A DNA stretch of 64,000 nt from Thalassotalea sp. 42_200_T64 (lineage in GTDB: Bacteria > Pseudomonadota > Gammaproteobacteria > Enterobacterales > Alteromonadaceae), in the NCBI GenBank assembly GCA_002162925.1, contig MABC01000045.1:1-64000 (forward strand). The letters are read 5' to 3'. Positions 59,786 through 64,000 of this stretch are shown here, piece after piece (position 1 is the first letter of the stretch; the number at the start of each line of letters is the position of its first letter). The notes beneath the pieces are model-generated. The model saw nothing but the letters and a program-made list of their open reading frames with translations. It was not told the origin of the DNA and did not search any database. The position numbers and the translations under genes are program-made.

Positions 59786-60112
59786 ATGACATTTCCAAAT
59801 GATGAAAACGGTTCAGTTTTAGCTGAAATGCAAGAAGCAGGCATCGACTTGTCACAACCGGTTATTGTTGAATTTTTTCAATTATTTGAACAGCAAGATA
59901 ATGCCAATGCCTTGGCTCAACATATAACCAATAGTGAGATGGACGTTAAAGTTAATGTTCACCCAGACCAAACGCCGAATGTTTGGGATGTAGATTGTCA
60001 AATTGAAATGATCCCAAGTTATGACAATATTGTTGCCATGGAAGAAACCTTTGAAAAGCTAGCGAGAAAATTTGATGGCTACAACGATGGTTGGGGCGTT
60101 CATTATGCATAA
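59786..60112 (+). CDS. rraB: RraB-family RNase E regulator
   Basis: The 108-aa acidic protein matches RraB in order: PNDENGSVLAEMQEAGIDLS, an EFFQLF segment, VWDVDCQIEMIPSYDNI and DGYNDGWGVHYA. RraB binds RNase E and changes its cutting. Its 3' end abuts, and as a frame overlaps, the broken TRIC gene on the other strand. Confidence 0.88.
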   Translation: MTFPNDENGSVLAEMQEAGIDLSQPVIVEFFQLFEQQDNANALAQHITNSEMDVKVNVHPDQTPNVWDVDCQIEMIPSYDNIVAMEETFEKLARKFDGYNDGWGVHYA

Positions 60113-60401
60113 AACGTTTCGGCACCAGTTTCGGTTCACGAATCAATAAAATGGTGATCAGTGAGGTAAAAAATATCGCCACTACATACTCGGTTTGCAC
60201 GGTCCAAAATACTGGAGCACCTAAAATGATGTCTCTGATTGTACCACCACCGACAGCAGTAACGGCGGCTAAAACCATCACCCAAAATGGGTCTAAACGA
60301 TAGCGCCCGGCTAATAATGCCCCGGATAATGCAAAGACTATGACCCCAAAAATATCGGCAAAATAAATAAACGTACTTATTGGGTTGTCACTAGGTACCA
60401 T
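59952..60401 (-). pseudogene. TRIC-channel (UPF0126/YadS type) gene, N-terminal half only
   Basis: The start to about residue 96 is a clear first UPF0126 repeat: FGVIVFALSGALLAGRYRLD, AVTAVGGGTIRDIILG and WTVQTEYVVAIFF. It then passes KLVPKRF and runs antisense through rraB (60112 and below) to a chance stop. The family has two such repeats and about 205 residues. The second is missing, so the gene lost its 3' half where rraB now ends. A half-channel cannot form the usual pore alone. Confidence 0.75.
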
Positions 60402-60414
60402 GGGTTAAACTCTG

Positions 60415-60819
60415 CTATTGCTCTTGGTTTACTGTCGGCAAATTGGCTGCTTGCCAACCATTCATATCACCAACCAGATGACTTACTTGGTGAAAACCAC
60501 TGTCTTGCAATAGCTTAATCGCGATGCCTGCCCGTCGCCCCGAGCGGCAATAGACCACGATGTTTTTATCTTTATATTGCTCAATCGATGATATTTTATC
60601 GCTCAGCTGAAGATGGGAAATATTGACCGCACCCTTGATATAGCCGGCTTGATATTCTTCAGCACTGCGCACATCGAGTAATAACCATTCTTCATTTTCT
60701 TGCTGCATGCTCAGTAACTGCTGCTGCTCGACTTCAGCAGGGAGTGCCGCAATATATGGCTGATAAGTACAAGCCGATAGCAAGGCAATAAATAGTAAAG
60801 CTAGACATTTTTGTAACAT
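60415..60819 (-). CDS. rhodanese-domain lipoprotein
   Basis: The 134-aa product has a lipobox (LLFIALLSAC, Cys17) and one rhodanese domain with DVRSAEEYQAGYIKGAVNI and the active-site loop VVYCRSGRRAGIA (catalytic cysteine about residue 91). It is a periplasmic sulfurtransferase of PspE type, probably membrane-tethered. The physiological acceptor is unknown. Confidence 0.9.
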   Translation of the reverse strand: MLQKCLALLFIALLSACTYQPYIAALPAEVEQQQLLSMQQENEEWLLLDVRSAEEYQAGYIKGAVNISHLQLSDKISSIEQYKDKNIVVYCRSGRRAGIAIKLLQDSGFHQVSHLVGDMNGWQAANLPTVNQEQ

Positions 60820-60877
60820 TGAAACTCCTGATTTTAAACTGATATATGCTCAATATAGCTTACATTACAGGCTATAA

Positions 60878-60906
60878 AAAATCCTAAAATAATATTTTAG
60901 GATTTT
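60878..60906 (-). terminator. terminator for mtnN
   Basis: AAAATCCTAAAAT and ATTTTAGGATTTT pair perfectly. On the minus strand a run of T follows, 27 bases beyond the mtnN stop. Confidence 0.8.
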
Positions 60907-60909
60907 ATT

Positions 60910-60943
60910 CATTAAGTTAACCTTCGTTTCGGTTAACTTAATG
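60910..60943. repeat. 13-bp palindrome at the mtnN stop
   Basis: CATTAAGTTAACC and GGTTAACTTAATG flank an eight-base loop and contain the mtnN stop codon. With the next hairpin it forms a double 3' end structure. Confidence 0.8.
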
Positions 60944-61643
60944 ATTTACCTTTTAAATCATTTAACATATTGATCACCAGCTCAGAAGAATTCACTGACG
61001 CGGTTTCTAAATAGGCTTCAAATGAGGTCGGTGATTCTTTACCTGCAATATCACTCATTGAGCGAATTACCACAAACGGCAGGTTAAACTGGTAACAAGT
61101 TTGGGCAATTGCCGCACCTTCCATTTCAACGGCAGCCATGGTGGGGAAGTTTGCTCGTGCTTTGGCAATATCATCATCTTTGGTCATGAAGGTATCGCCC
61201 GTGGTAATTAACCCGGTTAAGGTTTGAATATCCACTAATTTATCGATGCCTGATTGTGCTGCGGTAACTAACGTAGGGTGCGGGAGAAATGCTGCCGGCA
61301 TGCCCGGTAATTGACCAATTTCATAGCCAAACGCGGTAACATCTACGTCGTGATGACGAACTTCCGAGCTGATCACGATATCACCCACTTTTAACGATTG
61401 TTCAAAACCACCAGCAGAACCGGTATTGACGATGTAATCTGGGCCATATTTTTCAATCATTAGTGCTGTTGCCAAAGCTGCGGCAACTTTACCGATACCA
61501 GACTGCACTAAGACGACGTCTGTGCCTTCTATTTGACCGGTAAAAAAGGTGTAACCGGCATGTTGATGTTCTGCAAAGTTTTCCAGTTTTGCTTTTAAAA
61601 TCGCAACTTCCGGCTCCATCGCGCCGATAATACCTGCTTTCAT
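60933..61643 (-). CDS. mtnN: 5'-methylthioadenosine/S-adenosylhomocysteine nucleosidase
   Basis: Starting at the ATG at 61643 (MKAGIIGAMEPEV), the 236-aa enzyme shows SGIGKVAAALATALMIEKYG, NTGSAGGFEQSLKVGD and the purine/ribose site VEMEGAAIAQTCY with the catalytic acid SDIAGK following. It cleaves MTA and SAH for methionine salvage and quorum-signal precursors. An upstream in-frame start twelve codons earlier is not supported. Confidence 0.96.
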   Translation of the reverse strand: MKAGIIGAMEPEVAILKAKLENFAEHQHAGYTFFTGQIEGTDVVLVQSGIGKVAAALATALMIEKYGPDYIVNTGSAGGFEQSLKVGDIVISSEVRHHDVDVTAFGYEIGQLPGMPAAFLPHPTLVTAAQSGIDKLVDIQTLTGLITTGDTFMTKDDDIAKARANFPTMAAVEMEGAAIAQTCYQFNLPFVVIRSMSDIAGKESPTSFEAYLETASVNSSELVINMLNDLKGKSLS

Positions 61644-61728
61644 TAGTGCTACTCTTAGATTAGTAAATAATTGTCGCAATTATAGAGCGAAATTATGGCA
61701 ATTACATTAAATAATATTGGCTCTTAGT

Positions 61729-62475
61729 CTAATAATAAATGGGTTGGTCGTGTTTGGGGATATGGATCAAATTTAAGTTGGCTTGTCGTGCTCTGTTTAC
61801 TGCCAGCTGGCTGGCCGAAGCTAAACTTATCAGCGTACCTACGTTGGCAATTATCGCTTTGTGGACTAATTCAACGGAGCAACGGCTGGTGACTAAAAAA
61901 GCCAATTCACCCGTTGGCTGTACTTTCATTTGTAGTTTGCAACCGATAAGTTTATCTAAGGCATTGTGTCGGCCAATGTCTTCTCGACAGGCGATTATTT
62001 TATTATTTTGCAATAAAAATGCGGCATGCATGGCGCCAGAACTTTGGCCTTGTGTTTGCCATGATAGTAATTGTTGTTTTAATGCTAAGACACTGGCTGA
62101 GTCTGGCACTTTGCTGCGGATTAACGGCGTCAGCTTTGGCATCGCTTGTGCAAGTGAAATGACTCCACAGATACCACAGCCGCTATTGCCTTGGATTTGT
62201 CTCCCTGCCGCTTGCAATTTTGATAAACACCGATTGGCAATTTGCACGTTTACCATGGCAGTGAGCTCTGCAGAATTGATGCTGATGTCTAGGTCGTGGA
62301 TATCATAAGTATTGGCAATCACGCGCTCGCTGAACAAAAAACCAAAGGCAAAATCTTCAAGGTCGTTTGGGTTTAACATCATCACCGCATAGTCAATATT
62401 ATTGATGGTGATCGCCACCGCGTACTCTTTTACCAGCAACTTGGTATTCGATAGATCAGCTACATGTTTTTCCAT
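61729..62475 (-). CDS. fdhD: FdhD, formate dehydrogenase sulfurtransferase
   Basis: The 248-aa protein has the EDFAFGFLFSE region, the cysteine pair in SGCGICGVISL (about residues 98-101), EDIGRHNALDKLIG (about 168) and VTSRCSVELVHKA. FdhD passes sulfur from IscS to the molybdenum cofactor of formate dehydrogenase. No formate dehydrogenase gene lies in the window. Confidence 0.95.
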   Translation of the reverse strand: MEKHVADLSNTKLLVKEYAVAITINNIDYAVMMLNPNDLEDFAFGFLFSERVIANTYDIHDLDISINSAELTAMVNVQIANRCLSKLQAAGRQIQGNSGCGICGVISLAQAMPKLTPLIRSKVPDSASVLALKQQLLSWQTQGQSSGAMHAAFLLQNNKIIACREDIGRHNALDKLIGCKLQMKVQPTGELAFLVTSRCSVELVHKAIIANVGTLISLASASQLAVNRARQANLNLIHIPKHDQPIYY

Positions 62476-62919
62476 AATCTCAATCGTTGTGCGTTATAGC
62501 AAGTTGACTAAATATACCAAACGACATAAATACTGCCCATTGTTAGACAAATCTAAACAGATAATGAAATGGTAGCTGTTGACCCATTGTAGCATTAGGG
62601 CAATTTATTTTAACTTTTTTGATTAACTAACCTGCCATATTAACTTTCTTCTCTGAGGGCAGGACACCGCCGAATCATTGTCAACTGTTTATCCACAATC
62701 GAGCATTGACCCTCGCCCTGTTTCTATAGTGGACTGAAAACGCAGAGCATTATACTAATGGCGCGATTTATGCTCACTATGATTTGAAATTTAAAATTAG
62801 GTAAGTAAGGTTGCAACACAGTAAAAATGATCAGTGCGATGACTCGCTGGGCTAGAAAAAACGAAGTTTTGGTCTAAACTATGGAGTGCAAAACTCATGT
62901 TCAACTGAGGAATGAAATT
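62476..62919. other. intergenic boundary region
   Basis: No gene is recognised. Base composition changes from the local AT-rich style to GC-rich just downstream. No direct repeat, tRNA or transposase fragment was found at the transition. Confidence 0.4.
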
Positions 62920-64000
62920 ATGAATTCAATCCGCACCCTTAAGGGAATAGCAGTCCGAATAATGCTTCAGCTCAAGGTGTATCTGGGGACGGGATTTCAG
63001 CATGAACAATATAGACACGAGATGAAGTCGGCAACACTCAGTCGGCGAAGCCGCATAGGCCATGTCATTGCCCTGGCATGCTGCTGTTTGCTGGGCATAC
63101 ACCCGGGCCAAGCCCTAGCCGAAGAGGAAATCGTGATTCAGTCCGTCGGCAACAGCCCTGTGGATGAAACAGATCCGGCGCTCACCGCCGGGGAACGTGG
63201 CGGTTTCAGGGGGGCGTTATGCGATGTGCCGACCGATGGTGCCACTAGCCCGCTCTTTGACGCCCAATCCTTTAGCCAGCAGATGCTGCGCTTTGAGGAG
63301 TTCGGCACCAGAAAACTCGAAGGACCATGTCCCGCTGGCGATTGTCCGCTGACGCTGCCAGTGCCAATCAACGCCTATAGCACGGTAGGTAGCGCGGCGC
63401 TGGACAACTTTTTAAATCAGCGTATTCATCCCTTTCCCACTGAGCAGCGCAATAATAACGTCCTCAACCCCTGGCAGCCGGCCATCGAGAGCATGCACAC
63501 GGGACCATTGCAACCCCTGACGCCGGGGGCGCCGACCAGCTACGCCGATGGCAGACCACCGGGAGCGCAATACGGCCATCAGCGTTGGCAGGAATTTTTT
63601 CCGCAGGTCTATTTCGAGTCGGCGATCGCCGGCGCGCGCGACAGCCGCGGCGCTCGCGACCAGTACCAGAAGCATCAATACAGCTTCGGCGAGTTCGGCA
63701 AGGGGCCTGACGGAGAATCGGGCACCAGTGACGACGGACTCTATCATAATACCACTGGGGTGCCGGGATTTGAGGGCACTACCGCTGGCATCCCCATCAG
63801 GTTTCATCCCAATATGCCGGTGCAGGATCCCCAGTCGCTCTGGACCTTCGACGGCACTCTGCCGCCGAAGCTGCTGATGGCACGCTACGGTGAACCCATA
63901 CTGTTTCGCAATCATGACGCGCTGCCGATCAAGTTCGAGGCCAACCGCGGCTTTGGCAATCACTTCATTACCACCCACGAGCACAATGGTCACACACCGG
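62920..64000 (+). CDS. multicopper oxidase, partial (runs off the window)
   Basis: The frame is open from ATG 62920 (GAGG about nine bases upstream) to the right edge. ATG 63022 is an alternative that would place a signal peptide with a twin-arginine (SRRSRIGHVIALACCCLL) at the N-terminus. The visible part ends with YGEPILFRNHDALPIKFEAN and NHFITTHEHNGHTP, whose HEH stands where cupredoxin oxidases have the copper-binding HxH of the first site. This looks like the large periplasmic copper oxidase type. G+C content is much higher than in all other genes here, suggesting recent acquisition. The C-terminal copper sites are outside the window. Confidence 0.75.
   Translation, partial: MNSIRTLKGIAVRIMLQLKVYLGTGFQHEQYRHEMKSATLSRRSRIGHVIALACCCLLGIHPGQALAEEEIVIQSVGNSPVDETDPALTAGERGGFRGALCDVPTDGATSPLFDAQSFSQQMLRFEEFGTRKLEGPCPAGDCPLTLPVPINAYSTVGSAALDNFLNQRIHPFPTEQRNNNVLNPWQPAIESMHTGPLQPLTPGAPTSYADGRPPGAQYGHQRWQEFFPQVYFESAIAGARDSRGARDQYQKHQYSFGEFGKGPDGESGTSDDGLYHNTTGVPGFEGTTAGIPIRFHPNMPVQDPQSLWTFDGTLPPKLLMARYGEPILFRNHDALPIKFEANRGFGNHFITTHEHNGHTP

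Noticed and set aside
61739-62308. 189-codon plus-strand frame opposite fdhD
   Set aside because: Long only because it mirrors fdhD; fdhD has the cysteine pair and all family motifs on the other strand.
63138-63993. Minus-strand frames of 77 and 193 codons at the right edge
   Set aside because: GC-rich antisense frames of the multicopper oxidase reading frame, which is continuous on the plus strand and ends in a copper-site motif.

Overview
The window looks like chromosomal DNA of a marine gammaproteobacterium of the order Alteromonadales, most likely in or near the Colwelliaceae (Colwellia/Thalassotalea type). This is inferred from the AT-rich coding style, a rhombosortase-type GlyGly-CTERM protease, RraB, a TyrRS/AnmK/M23-peptidase cluster and a kynurenine-to-pyruvate tryptophan pathway. 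No tRNA, rRNA or CRISPR was seen.

Left third (about 0.7-25.9 kb): a catabolic island. A sigma-54-dependent AcoR/AcxR-type activator (2036-4033) is followed on the plus strand by an envelope module: a DUF1302 outer-membrane beta-barrel, a DUF1329 LolA-like periplasmic protein, a Ycf48-like beta-propeller with one membrane anchor and an MmpL/RND transporter. A lone MlaC-like periplasmic lipid carrier lies on the other side of the activator. Next come the two subunits of a 3-oxoacid CoA-transferase. On the minus strand, a long operon starting at 25618 encodes a five-subunit ATP-dependent ketone carboxylase whose size pattern resembles acetophenone carboxylase (two HyuA-like, one HyuB-like, a small zinc-finger subunit and an epsilon-like subunit). 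It is followed by an acyl-CoA synthetase, an SCP2-type thiolase and a START-like protein. The inferred logic is uptake of a hydrophobic methyl ketone, carboxylation to a 3-oxoacid, CoA activation and thiolysis. Three -24/-12 promoters with a shared upstream motif tie the parts together. About 400 bp of the carboxylase regulatory region plus 40 codons of its first gene is repeated in inverted orientation in front of mlaC. The island also holds wreckage of a ketone-body cluster: a 3-hydroxybutyrate dehydrogenase tail, a decayed AtoE transporter and a truncated quinone oxidoreductase.

Middle (26.7-33.5 kb): the minus-strand thiamine operon thiC-thiO-thiS-thiG-thiDE-thiF under a TPP riboswitch. 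Then (33.6-47.1 kb) comes the kynurenine/2-aminomuconate tryptophan degradation cluster. The upper genes through 4-oxalocrotonate decarboxylase form an intact minus-strand operon, with a kynurenine formamidase-like gene divergent. The last three enzymes (hydratase, acetaldehyde dehydrogenase, aldolase), divergent from a LysR regulator, each carry inactivating mutations.

Right part (47.1-62.5 kb): ordinary chromosomal genes: an ATM1-type ABC exporter, a secreted M36 metalloprotease, small lipoproteins, anmK, an M23 peptidase, tyrS, rraB, half of a TRIC-channel gene, a rhodanese lipoprotein, mtnN and fdhD. From about 62.9 kb to the right edge base composition rises sharply and a partial multicopper oxidase gene begins, suggesting transferred DNA.
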